Assembly: GCA_027484265.1 (NCBI GenBank)
Contig: JAIXTH010000293.1
Location: 1 to 41,690 of the forward strand
Direction of reading: 5' to 3'
Origin: Alphaproteobacteria bacterium
Lineage (GTDB): Bacteria > Pseudomonadota > Alphaproteobacteria > Caulobacterales > Aquidulcibacteraceae
DNA: 41,690 nucleotides
Below the pieces are notes generated by a model. It saw nothing but the letters and a program-made list of their open reading frames with translations. It did not search any database and was not told the origin of the DNA. Below are positions 17,501 through 25,356 of this stretch, piece by piece. Positions within the stretch are counted from its first letter, which is position 1, and every line of letters starts with the position of its first letter. The translations under genes and the position numbers were made by a program.

Positions 17501-18019
17501 ACCCGCGCCGTCGCCACCAACCTCGCCAAGCTGATGAGCTACAAGGACGAATACGAGGTAGCGCGCCTCTATGCCGACCCGGCCTATCTGACCGGTTTCC
17601 GCGACGAGCTGATCGGCTGGAAGAACCTCAAGATCTGGCTGGCGCCGCCGCTGATCGCGCCCAAGGACCCGCATACCGGCGTGCCGAAGAAGATCGCGTT
17701 CGGCAGCTGGATCCTCGGCGTGTTCAAGGTGATGCAGCATGGCAAGGTGCTGCGCGGCACCCCGCTCGATATCTTCGGGCGCACCGACGAGCGGCGGATG
17801 GAGCGTCAGCTGATCGAGACCTATCTGGGCGACCTCGACACGCTGCTGGCCGGGCTGGCCGATGCGACCCACCGCCAAGCGGTGGAAATTGCTGCACTTC
17901 CTGATGGAATTCGCGGCTTTGGCCATGTGAAGGAGGCTGCGGCTGCCCAGGCCGCCGGCAAGCGCAGTGTGCTGCTGGCACAGTATGCTGCTGGCAGTGC
18001 AGCACCGCTCGCCGCCTGA
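14573..18019 (+). CDS. Indolepyruvate ferredoxin oxidoreductase, fused alpha/beta form
   Basis: [15 protein letters not shown]-type N-terminus; [32 protein letters not shown]; ferredoxin-like Cys cluster [85 protein letters not shown]. Confidence 0.96.
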   Translation: [1148 protein letters not shown]

Positions 18020-18152
18020 TCCGGTTCTGATCGGACCCTTGGAGCCCAAAAAACGTGGCATTCATGCCGCTGTGCTGCGCAACGGCACCTTTGTGCGCGC
18101 AAAAGCGATTGCGTGCTGTTTCCTGTCCTGAATAGTAGGTGTCCTGCGTTCC

Positions 18153-18177
18153 GTGTCGGCCAGCTCTGGCCGGACAC
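18153..18177. promoter_or_regulatory. Imperfect inverted repeat upstream of the TonB-dependent receptor
   Basis: GTGTC-GGCCA-GCTC-TGGCC-g-GACAC: 10-bp arms with one bulge. Confidence 0.45.
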
Positions 18178-18279
18178 TGACGATGCGTGAAAGTCGGTGC
18201 ACGGGCTGTGAGGTCGGCCGGTACGCCGAAGGAATGAATGCCGGCAGCCAGATCAGGGCGCCGCCACAAGGGGGACGAC

Positions 18280-21200
18280 ATGACCAATCTGAAGACACTG
18301 ACCTGTGCCGCGTCCGGCATCGCGCTGGTGGCAGCGCTGGCGCCGGGCGCCGTGCTGGCACAGCAGGCTCCGGCCGAACAGCCGGCGGCTCCGCAGGGGC
18401 GGGTCCTGGAAGAGACCGTGATCGTCACCGGCTCGTCGATCCGTCGCCGGGTCGAGAACAGCCCCTCGCCGATCCAGATCATCACCCCCGAAGAGCTGCG
18501 CCGTGACAGCATCTCGAGCCCGGAACAGTTCGTGGCCTCGCTGTCGGCCAACGTGGCCGGCATGGACAACCTCGCCGCCAATGCCGACGTGACCCCGGCC
18601 GAGAACCGCTCCAACCGGGGCGCCAGCTTCGCCAACCTGCGCGGCCAGGGGCCGGCCGGTACGCTGGTCCTGCTGAACGGTCGCCGCGTGGCGGCACACG
18701 GCATGTCGGGCGGTGCGGTCGACCTCAACCAGTTCCCGCTGGCGGCCATGACCCGGATCGAAGTCCTGAAGGACGGCGCCTCGGCGGTGTACGGCACCGA
18801 CGCGGTGGGCGGCGTGATCAACTTCATCACCCGCGACGACTATCAGGGACTGACCCTCAACCTGTTCGGCGATGCGACCCAGGAAGGCGGCGGCAATATC
18901 TATTCCGGCTCGATCCTGGCCGGCTATGGTGACATCGACACCCAAGGCTTCAACATCATGGGCGTGGTGTCCATGCGCCAGAATGAAGAGCTGCTGGCGA
19001 GTGACCGGGATTTCGTTGATGGCTATCAGGAAGACCGGGGCCTTTCGATCGACACCCGCGGCACCCCGTTCGGCACCATCTTCCCGCTGAACCAGACGAG
19101 CGGTTCGTTCGGTCCGTTCATGCCGGCTGGCGGCACGCTGCTGGGCACGACCAACGGGACGGGCGCGGCCCTCTCGCCCTTCATGCCCGGCTCGACCACC
19201 AAGCGGGCGGTCAACGGCGTGAACCCGCTGGCACTGCCGGGCGGACTGGGCTGCGGCGCGATCGCGGACATGGCCGACTATTTCGAACAGCTGTGGATCC
19301 CGGCTTCCACTTCGGCTGTGGGCGGGCCCGAAACCGCTGCTCTGGCTTGCTCCTGGGATACGGGCGAGCAGGTTTCGATCCAGCAGGAACAGGAAAGCCT
19401 GAACTACCTCGTGCGCGGTACGCTGCGCCTCGGCGAACATGAGATTGCCGCCGAGTATATGGGCTCGCAGGCGACGGCCAATAACCGCTTCTCCCACATC
19501 CAGCTGATCCCGAACTCGGCTTCCATCACCGGGCCGGCTTCGACCTCCAGCAACTTCGCCTATTTCCGCGTGCCGGGCGTGAACGAAGCGGTCTATGATC
19601 GGGTTGCCAACGCCCTGGTGGCGGCGTTCCCCACCGATACCGCACTGGCGGCGCGGCGGGCCCAGAACCTGCCGATCGCCATGCGCTGGCGCTGCCTCGA
19701 GTGCGGCCGACGGGAGCTGGAAACCGAAACCACCACCCGCCGGATCTTCCTGGGCGCTGACGGCCCCCTGGGCATCGGCGACTGGACCTACCGGACCGGG
19801 GTCTCGCAAGCGGTTTCCGAAGCCGAAACCACACTCGGCAGCGGCTACTATTACCGCAACTCGTTCACAGTGAATGGCGTCCAGCGGAACAATGGCCTCG
19901 TCCAGGTGTTCAACTCGGGTGTCCTCAATCCGTTCCTGCTGCCTGGCGAGCGCCAGTCACCGGCGGCTCTCGCGGCTCTCGAGACCGCCTCGGCCCGCGG
20001 CGTGGTGCTGTTCGGTGGCAAGTTCACCGTGACCCAGTTCGACGGTTCGGCCTCCGGCACGCTGTTCACCCTGCCGGCCGGCCCGGTGATGGCGGCTTTC
20101 GGTTTTGACTTCCGCACCGAGGAATATGAGTTCAACGGCGACCAGCGCACCGCACTGGAGCGTCCGGACATCCTCGGCGCCCCCTTCGATCAGGCCAACG
20201 TGCTGTCGGGCGTGAGCCGCGACGTGAAGGCGGTCTATGCCGAACTGCTGATCCCGGTCTTCACCGACTTTGAACTGACGCTGGCGGTGCGGACCGACGA
20301 GTATGACGGCTTTGGCCGGACCACCAACCCGAAGGTGGCGTTCCGCTACAAGGTCAATGACCTGCTGATGTTCCGCGGCTCGTACAACACCGGCTTCCGG
20401 GTGCCGTCGTTCAACCAGATCTACAACGGCGTGACCGACAGCGGCCTGAGCCTCGGCCAGCCGTTGGTGGATCCGTTCAGCTGTCCGTCGCTGGTGTCGT
20501 CCGCAGAACCGGGCTGCGCCAATATCCTGCTGCAGGGCACTCCGCCTGTGGACCGCACGGGCGGCAACCTTGGACTGGGACCGGAAGAGTCCGAGCAGGT
20601 CGGGTTCGGCGTGGTGATGAACTTCGCCCGCAACATGTCGATCCAGCTCGACTGGTGGCGGATCGAGCGGACCGGGACCATCGGCACCCTGTCGCTGGCC
20701 AACCTGTATGCCAATGCGCAGTTCTTCCCGGAGCGGTTCGTCCGCAATGCCGCCGGCCAGATCGTCGTAATCGACCGCCGGATCGCCAATATCGGTGGCA
20801 ACAAGGCCGAGGGTCTCGACATCTCGGTCCGCAACAATGGCGAGATCTGGGGTGGTCGCTGGAGCGCGGCTCTGGACGGTACCTACTCGATCGACCGCCG
20901 CGAGCAACTGTTGCCGTCGCTGCCCTACGGGCCGGATCAGGTGGGGCAATTCACCCTGTTCCGCGATCTGACGCTCGGCTGGCGCCACACCGCCTCGGTG
21001 AACTTCACCCGTGGTGACTGGAGCTTCTCGCTCAGCCAGCTGTTCCGGTCGAGCTATCTGGACAACTTCACCTATCCGGGCCTGGTGTCGGGTGCGGTGC
21101 AGGCCCCGAACCTGAAGCGTCGGGTTCCGGCCTATATCCTGTACAACACCTCGGTGACTTACCGCGGAATCGATGGCCTGCGGGTGACCGCCGGTGTCCG

Positions 21201-21333
21201 CAACCTGTTCAACACCGATCCGCCCTTCACGCTGAACTATGATTCGGGCGGTGGTTCGGGCAGCTCGTGGGAGCCCCGCGTGGCGGACCCGCGCGGCCGG
21301 TCCTTCTCCATCTCGGTGGAGTACGAATTCTGA
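18280..21333 (+). CDS. TonB-dependent receptor
   Basis: Signal peptide; TonB box/plug EETVIVTGSSIRRRVENSPSPIQIITPEELRR; GTLVLLNGRRVA...IEVLKDGASAVYGTDAVGGVINFITR; C-terminal FSISVEYEF. Confidence 0.96.
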   Translation: MTNLKTLTCAASGIALVAALAPGAVLAQQAPAEQPAAPQGRVLEETVIVTGSSIRRRVENSPSPIQIITPEELRRDSISSPEQFVASLSANVAGMDNLAANADVTPAENRSNRGASFANLRGQGPAGTLVLLNGRRVAAHGMSGGAVDLNQFPLAAMTRIEVLKDGASAVYGTDAVGGVINFITRDDYQGLTLNLFGDATQEGGGNIYSGSILAGYGDIDTQGFNIMGVVSMRQNEELLASDRDFVDGYQEDRGLSIDTRGTPFGTIFPLNQTSGSFGPFMPAGGTLLGTTNGTGAALSPFMPGSTTKRAVNGVNPLALPGGLGCGAIADMADYFEQLWIPASTSAVGGPETAALACSWDTGEQVSIQQEQESLNYLVRGTLRLGEHEIAAEYMGSQATANNRFSHIQLIPNSASITGPASTSSNFAYFRVPGVNEAVYDRVANALVAAFPTDTALAARRAQNLPIAMRWRCLECGRRELETETTTRRIFLGADGPLGIGDWTYRTGVSQAVSEAETTLGSGYYYRNSFTVNGVQRNNGLVQVFNSGVLNPFLLPGERQSPAALAALETASARGVVLFGGKFTVTQFDGSASGTLFTLPAGPVMAAFGFDFRTEEYEFNGDQRTALERPDILGAPFDQANVLSGVSRDVKAVYAELLIPVFTDFELTLAVRTDEYDGFGRTTNPKVAFRYKVNDLLMFRGSYNTGFRVPSFNQIYNGVTDSGLSLGQPLVDPFSCPSLVSSAEPGCANILLQGTPPVDRTGGNLGLGPEESEQVGFGVVMNFARNMSIQLDWWRIERTGTIGTLSLANLYANAQFFPERFVRNAAGQIVVIDRRIANIGGNKAEGLDISVRNNGEIWGGRWSAALDGTYSIDRREQLLPSLPYGPDQVGQFTLFRDLTLGWRHTASVNFTRGDWSFSLSQLFRSSYLDNFTYPGLVSGAVQAPNLKRRVPAYILYNTSVTYRGIDGLRVTAGVRNLFNTDPPFTLNYDSGGGSGSSWEPRVADPRGRSFSISVEYEF

Positions 21334-21358
21334 TCTGACGCGGTCAGTCCAGGCATGC

Positions 21359-21386
21359 GAAAGGGCGCCCGATGGGGCGCCCTTTC
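21359..21386. terminator. Hairpin between convergent TBDR and histidine kinase genes, likely bidirectional terminator
   Basis: GAAAGGGCGCCC-GATG-GGGCGCCCTTTC: 12-bp perfect arms. Confidence 0.8.
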
Positions 21387-21416
21387 TGCTTTGGGGGTTC
21401 TCACAAGGGTGGGCCG

Positions 21417-22751
21417 CTACTCCCCCCGTGCCACCGGCAACCGCACACTCGCCCGCAGACCGCCAAGCGGCGAGGCGGACAGGATCAGGTCGCCGCCGTG
21501 GCTGCGGGCTGCGTCGCGGGCGGTGGCGAGACCCAGGCCTACCCCTTTGCGGTTCTGGTTGCGGGCCGGATCGAGGCGCGTGAACGGCTTCATCGCCTCG
21601 GCATAGAGCTCGGGCGCGAGGCCCGGACCGTCATCATCCACATGCAGCCACATCGCATCGGCATCGCGAGTCGAGCTGACGGCGATCCGGGTTCCAAAAC
21701 CGGCTGCATTCTCGATCAGATTGGCCAGGCACCGCTGCAGGGCCCCTGGCCGGACCGTGGCGGGAAGCGAAACCGCCAGCCCCCCGTCATCGATTACAGC
21801 GCCGCTGCGGCGGGCATCATTGATCACGCCGCGCACCAGCTCGGCAAGGTCCAGCTCTTCGGGCTCCTCTGACCACTGCCCCCGGGCGAAGGCCAGATAC
21901 TCGTCGAGCATGCGCTCCATCTGGGCAATGTCGGCCTTGGCCGCCGCGAGGTCGGCATCGGGTGGCAGCATGGCCAGTTCGAGCTTGAGACGCGTCAGTG
22001 GCGTCCGCAGGTCATGGCTGACGCTGGCCAGCAGGTTCGTGCGCTGTTCGATGTGGCGCTGGATCCGGGCCCGCATATGCAGGAAGGCGCTGGCGGCCCG
22101 GCGCACCTCGGCCGAGCCTGCGGGGCGCAGCGCCACGCTCTCACCCCGTCCGAACCGCTCGGCAGCATCCGCCAGCCGCTCCATCGGCCGCACCTGATTG
22201 CGGATGAACAGCACCGACACCGTCGCCAGCAGCACCGTGGCACCGATCACCCACAGAAAGAAGATCACCCCGGTGGAGGCGAACACCCGGTCGCGGAACA
22301 CCAGGAACCGCAGCACCCCGCCCGGCACCGCCACCCGCACGTCAACATACTCCTCATACTGGCTGGTATCGAACCAGAAAGGCCGATCGAGCGAGCCTTC
22401 CAGTGCCCGCTGCAAGGTGCGGTCGAAGGCCGGGATGGCAGCGGACCGGGCCGCTTCTGGCAAGCGTGCGCCGTCCCAGAACCGCACCGACAGCCGCAGA
22501 CGCTCCCGGGCCTGCCGGGACAGCGCCGCTACGGCGGCGGGCGACGTGTCTGCGACATAGAGGTCCGAGACGTGGGCGATGTCGGCGGCGGCAGCCTCCG
22601 ACAGGCGGCGGCTGACGCTCTCCCAGTGCAGGTCGAAGAACACATAGGTGACCACGATCTGCATCAGTGCCACCGGCAGCACGATGATCAGGAGCGAGCG
22701 CGCGAACAGACCACGCGGGGCCCAGCGGCTGAGACTGATATGGATGCCCAT
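21417..22751 (-). CDS. Sensor histidine kinase, EnvZ-like (HAMP, HisKA, HATPase_c)
   Basis: Two TM segments; RPMERLADAAERFGRGE HAMP; LLASVSHDLRTPLTRLKLELAML; NLIENAAGFG; VDDDGPGL; RKGVGLGLATARDAARSHGG. Start placed at MGIHISLSRW (22751). Confidence 0.94.
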   Translation of the reverse strand: MGIHISLSRWAPRGLFARSLLIIVLPVALMQIVVTYVFFDLHWESVSRRLSEAAAADIAHVSDLYVADTSPAAVAALSRQARERLRLSVRFWDGARLPEAARSAAIPAFDRTLQRALEGSLDRPFWFDTSQYEEYVDVRVAVPGGVLRFLVFRDRVFASTGVIFFLWVIGATVLLATVSVLFIRNQVRPMERLADAAERFGRGESVALRPAGSAEVRRAASAFLHMRARIQRHIEQRTNLLASVSHDLRTPLTRLKLELAMLPPDADLAAAKADIAQMERMLDEYLAFARGQWSEEPEELDLAELVRGVINDARRSGAVIDDGGLAVSLPATVRPGALQRCLANLIENAAGFGTRIAVSSTRDADAMWLHVDDDGPGLAPELYAEAMKPFTRLDPARNQNRKGVGLGLATARDAARSHGGDLILSASPLGGLRASVRLPVARGE

Positions 22752-22771
22752 GGACCCGTCCCGTATCGCGG

Positions 22772-23461
22772 TCAGCCGTCCGGCGCCAGACGATAGCCCT
22801 GGCCCCGCACGGTCTGCAGCCACACCGGCTCGGCCGGATCACTCTCGAGTTTGCGCCGCAACCGGGTGACCTGGACATCGATCGACCGGTCGGCCGCCAC
22901 GCCGGCCTTGCGCGCCAGTTCCTCGCGGCTGACGGTGGCACCTGGCCGGGCCGCCAGCTCGCGCATCAGGCTGCGCTCGGCATCGGTGAGACGCACCAGA
23001 ACGCCATCCCTGCGCAGCTCGGCCCGCTTCACGTCCCAGACCACATCGCCAAACGTCAGAGCCTCGGCGGCAGGCGCCGGGCGGGCCCGCTTGAGGATCG
23101 CATTGATCCGCAGGGCAAGCTCCTCCGGCTCGAACGGCTTGGGCAGATAGTCGTCGGCGCCGGCGCTCAGGCCGGCAATCCGGTCGGCCGGCTCGCCCCG
23201 GGCGGTCAGCAGCAGGATCGGGGTGTCGCGCGTGGCGCGCAGCGACCGCGTCAGCGCGATCCCGTCCTCGCCCGGCATCATCACATCAAGCACGATCAGA
23301 TCGAACTCGAACGACAGCAGCATGCGCCGCGCCGCCTCCGCGTCGGCGGCAGTCATGACGGCATGGCCCCGCAATCGCAGGAAACGGGTCAGCAGCTCCC
23401 GGATCCGGTCATCGTCATCGACCACCAGAATATTGGCCGGCGAGCCGTCAGCCGCCTTCAT
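22772..23461 (-). CDS. OmpR-family response regulator
   Basis: ILVVDDDDRIRELLTRFLRLRGH; DLIVLDVMMPGEDGIALTRSLR; PILLLTARGE; GADDYLPKPFEPEELALRI; C-terminal wHTH DVQVTRLRRKLESDPAEPVWLQTVRGQGYRL. Confidence 0.97.
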   Translation of the reverse strand: MKAADGSPANILVVDDDDRIRELLTRFLRLRGHAVMTAADAEAARRMLLSFEFDLIVLDVMMPGEDGIALTRSLRATRDTPILLLTARGEPADRIAGLSAGADDYLPKPFEPEELALRINAILKRARPAPAAEALTFGDVVWDVKRAELRRDGVLVRLTDAERSLMRELAARPGATVSREELARKAGVAADRSIDVQVTRLRRKLESDPAEPVWLQTVRGQGYRLAPDG

Positions 23462-23961
23462 GATCCGGCACCTCCGCCTGGCCCGGGCAGCCGCACCAGC
23501 GCCGCCACCAACCGGTCACAGCCTGCCACCGCCTCGCCCCCCGCCGCTCGATAGGCCGCAGCCAGCGTCTGGCGCATGGGTGCTGTGAGGCTCATCAGCA
23601 GCTGGCTGCCCGCCGGGGTAAGGGTGGTCTGGCGGCGGCGGCGATCACGCGGATCAGCCGTTCGGGCCACGAGGCCGCGGGACTCGAGTTCTTCAAGGGT
23701 GCGGGTCAGGGCTTGCTTTGTGACCGACAGCCGGAAGGCGAGGCCCATGACCGTATCGGGTGCCTGGCTCAACGCCAGCAGCGCCCGCACCTGTCCCCAG
23801 GTCAGTTCGTGGGTGGCCCGCGCAGCCTCGCCCGCCGCCTTCAGCCGCGCCTCGACGTCAAAGAAAGCCGCGATCCCCGCCACCAGTTCCTCATCACGCA
23901 GATACAGGCGTGTCGGTCCCGGCTGGGCTGTGGGCAGGGTGCGGATCGGGTTCAGTGCCAT
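23458..23961 (-). CDS. MarR-family transcriptional regulator
   Basis: LTWGQVRALLALSQAPDTVMGLAFRLSVTKQALTRTLEELESRGLVARTADPRDRRRRQTTLTPAGSQLL; stop overlaps the RR start by ATGA. Confidence 0.93.
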   Translation of the reverse strand: MALNPIRTLPTAQPGPTRLYLRDEELVAGIAAFFDVEARLKAAGEAARATHELTWGQVRALLALSQAPDTVMGLAFRLSVTKQALTRTLEELESRGLVARTADPRDRRRRQTTLTPAGSQLLMSLTAPMRQTLAAAYRAAGGEAVAGCDRLVAALVRLPGPGGGAGS

Positions 23962-24062
23962 GGTTGCCTTGTGCCGCGCGCGGGTGCATCGGAGCAGGCA
24001 GACAAGCACGCGTGGCGCACGCACACCAGTGCCACCGGCAGGCAGAAATCAAGGACCTCTCC

Positions 24063-24941
24063 ATGGACTTCGTTCCGTTTGACGATCGCGACGGCTGGAT
24101 CTGGCTTGATGGGAGCTTCGTGCCCTGGCGCGATGCCAAGATCCACGTCCTCACCCACGGCCTGCATTATGGCTCGTGCGTGTTCGAGGGCGAACGGGCC
24201 TATGGCGGCAGGGTGTTCGAAACCGAGTGGCATGCCCGCCGCCTGATGCGCTCGGCCGAGCTTCTGGGCATGACCCCGACGTTTGGCGTGGACGACATCG
24301 TGGCCGCGAAGGCCGAGGCGATGGCCCGCAATGGCTTCGAGGACTGCTACGTCCGCGCCTTCCTGTGGCGGGGCAGCGAAATGATGGGCGTGTCGGCCCA
24401 GCAGAGCCGGATCCGCGCCTGCGTGGCGGCATGGCAGTGGGGCAGCTATTTCCAGGACAAGATGGCAGGCATCCGCCTGACCCACGCCAAGTGGCGCCGT
24501 CCCAGCCCGGAGACGATCCCCTCGGAAGCGAAGGCCGCCGGCCTCTACATGATCTGCACGCTCTCCAAGCATGCCGCCGAGGATGCCGGCTATGCCGATG
24601 CCCTGATGCTGGATTATCGCGGACATGTGGCCGAGTGCACCGGTGCCAATGTGTTCTTCGTGCGCGGCCGCGAGATCCACACCCCGGTGGCCGACTGCTT
24701 CCTCAACGGCATCACCCGCCAGACCGTGATCCGGCTGGCGCGCGAGCGTGGCTATGAGGTGATCGAGCGCACCATCATGCCCGAGGAGCTGGGTGGCTTC
24801 CAGGAGATGTTCATTACCGGAAGTGCCGCCGAAGTGACCCCGGTGAAGGAACTGGGCGACATCATGTACCAGCCTGGCCGCGCCTGCGAGGAGCTGATGC
24901 ACGCCTATGCCGACCTGGTCCGCGGCAAGATATCCGCCTGA
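24063..24941 (+). CDS. ilvE: Branched-chain amino acid aminotransferase (class IV PLP)
   Basis: WLDGSFVPWRDAKIHVLTHGLHYGSCVFEGERAYGG; SKHAAEDAGYADALMLDYRGHVAECTGANVFFVRGREIHTP; FLNGITRQTVIRLARERGYEVIERTI; FITGSAAEVTPV. Confidence 0.93.
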   Translation: MDFVPFDDRDGWIWLDGSFVPWRDAKIHVLTHGLHYGSCVFEGERAYGGRVFETEWHARRLMRSAELLGMTPTFGVDDIVAAKAEAMARNGFEDCYVRAFLWRGSEMMGVSAQQSRIRACVAAWQWGSYFQDKMAGIRLTHAKWRRPSPETIPSEAKAAGLYMICTLSKHAAEDAGYADALMLDYRGHVAECTGANVFFVRGREIHTPVADCFLNGITRQTVIRLARERGYEVIERTIMPEELGGFQEMFITGSAAEVTPVKELGDIMYQPGRACEELMHAYADLVRGKISA

Positions 24942-24968
24942 GCGGACGGCACAACGGCTGAAGGACTT

Positions 24969-25318
24969 GGAGCGCAGCTGCTTGCAGCTGCGGCAGCGAC
25001 GCAGAGCGGCGCTGCCGCATACGCAAAACACTGGTTTCAGAGCGCTTCGTGCGACGCAGCTGCAAGCAGCCGCGCTCCAGCAGTTCGCTCCGTGGTTGGC
25101 GGTGAGCGGTGGCGGGCCTCCGCCCGCCTTGCGGCCCGGTCAAGGCCGCGCGCATCGGCTGGATCGCTGGACCGCGCGGCTCCGGCCGCGCATCGCCCCC
25201 ACCATGGGCGCGGCAGGAGCCGCGCGGTCCAGCGGGGCCGTCTGCGACCAAAGCCGGACAACAGGTCTGCGCGGCCTCCACCGCAAACCCTCGAGCGCAG
25301 CTGCAAGCAGCTGCGCTC
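24969..25318. repeat. Cluster of palindromic intergenic repeats (REP/BIME-like)
   Basis: Family A, GGAGCGCAGCTGC-TT-GCAGCTGCG, at 24969-24992; inverted at 25055-25078 (CGCAGCTGC-AA-GCAGCCGCGCTCC); and at 25293-25318 (GAGCGCAGCTGC-AA-GCAGCTGCGCTC, perfect palindrome). Family B, GCTGGACCGCGCGGCTCC at 25166-25183, inverted at 25216-25233. Additional hairpins GCGGCAGCG/CGCTGCCGC and GGCGGGC-CTCC-GCCCGCC (25111-25128). Confidence 0.85.
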
Positions 25319-25356
25319 CAGGTGATCGAAGGGCCCCGCCCTCCAACTGAAATCAA

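Noticed and set aside
15086-18061. 991-aa minus-strand ORF antisense to the indolepyruvate oxidoreductase
   Set aside because: The plus-strand gene has clear cofactor and Fe-S motifs; the antisense product has no domain signal.
24969-25318. CRISPR array
   Set aside because: Repeats are few, irregularly spaced, in both orientations and from different families; no cas genes in the window.
24907-25356. Several ORFs of 77-190 aa in the ilvE/glpX gap
   Set aside because: They arise from palindromic repeats open in several frames and share repeat-derived peptides; no protein family signal.
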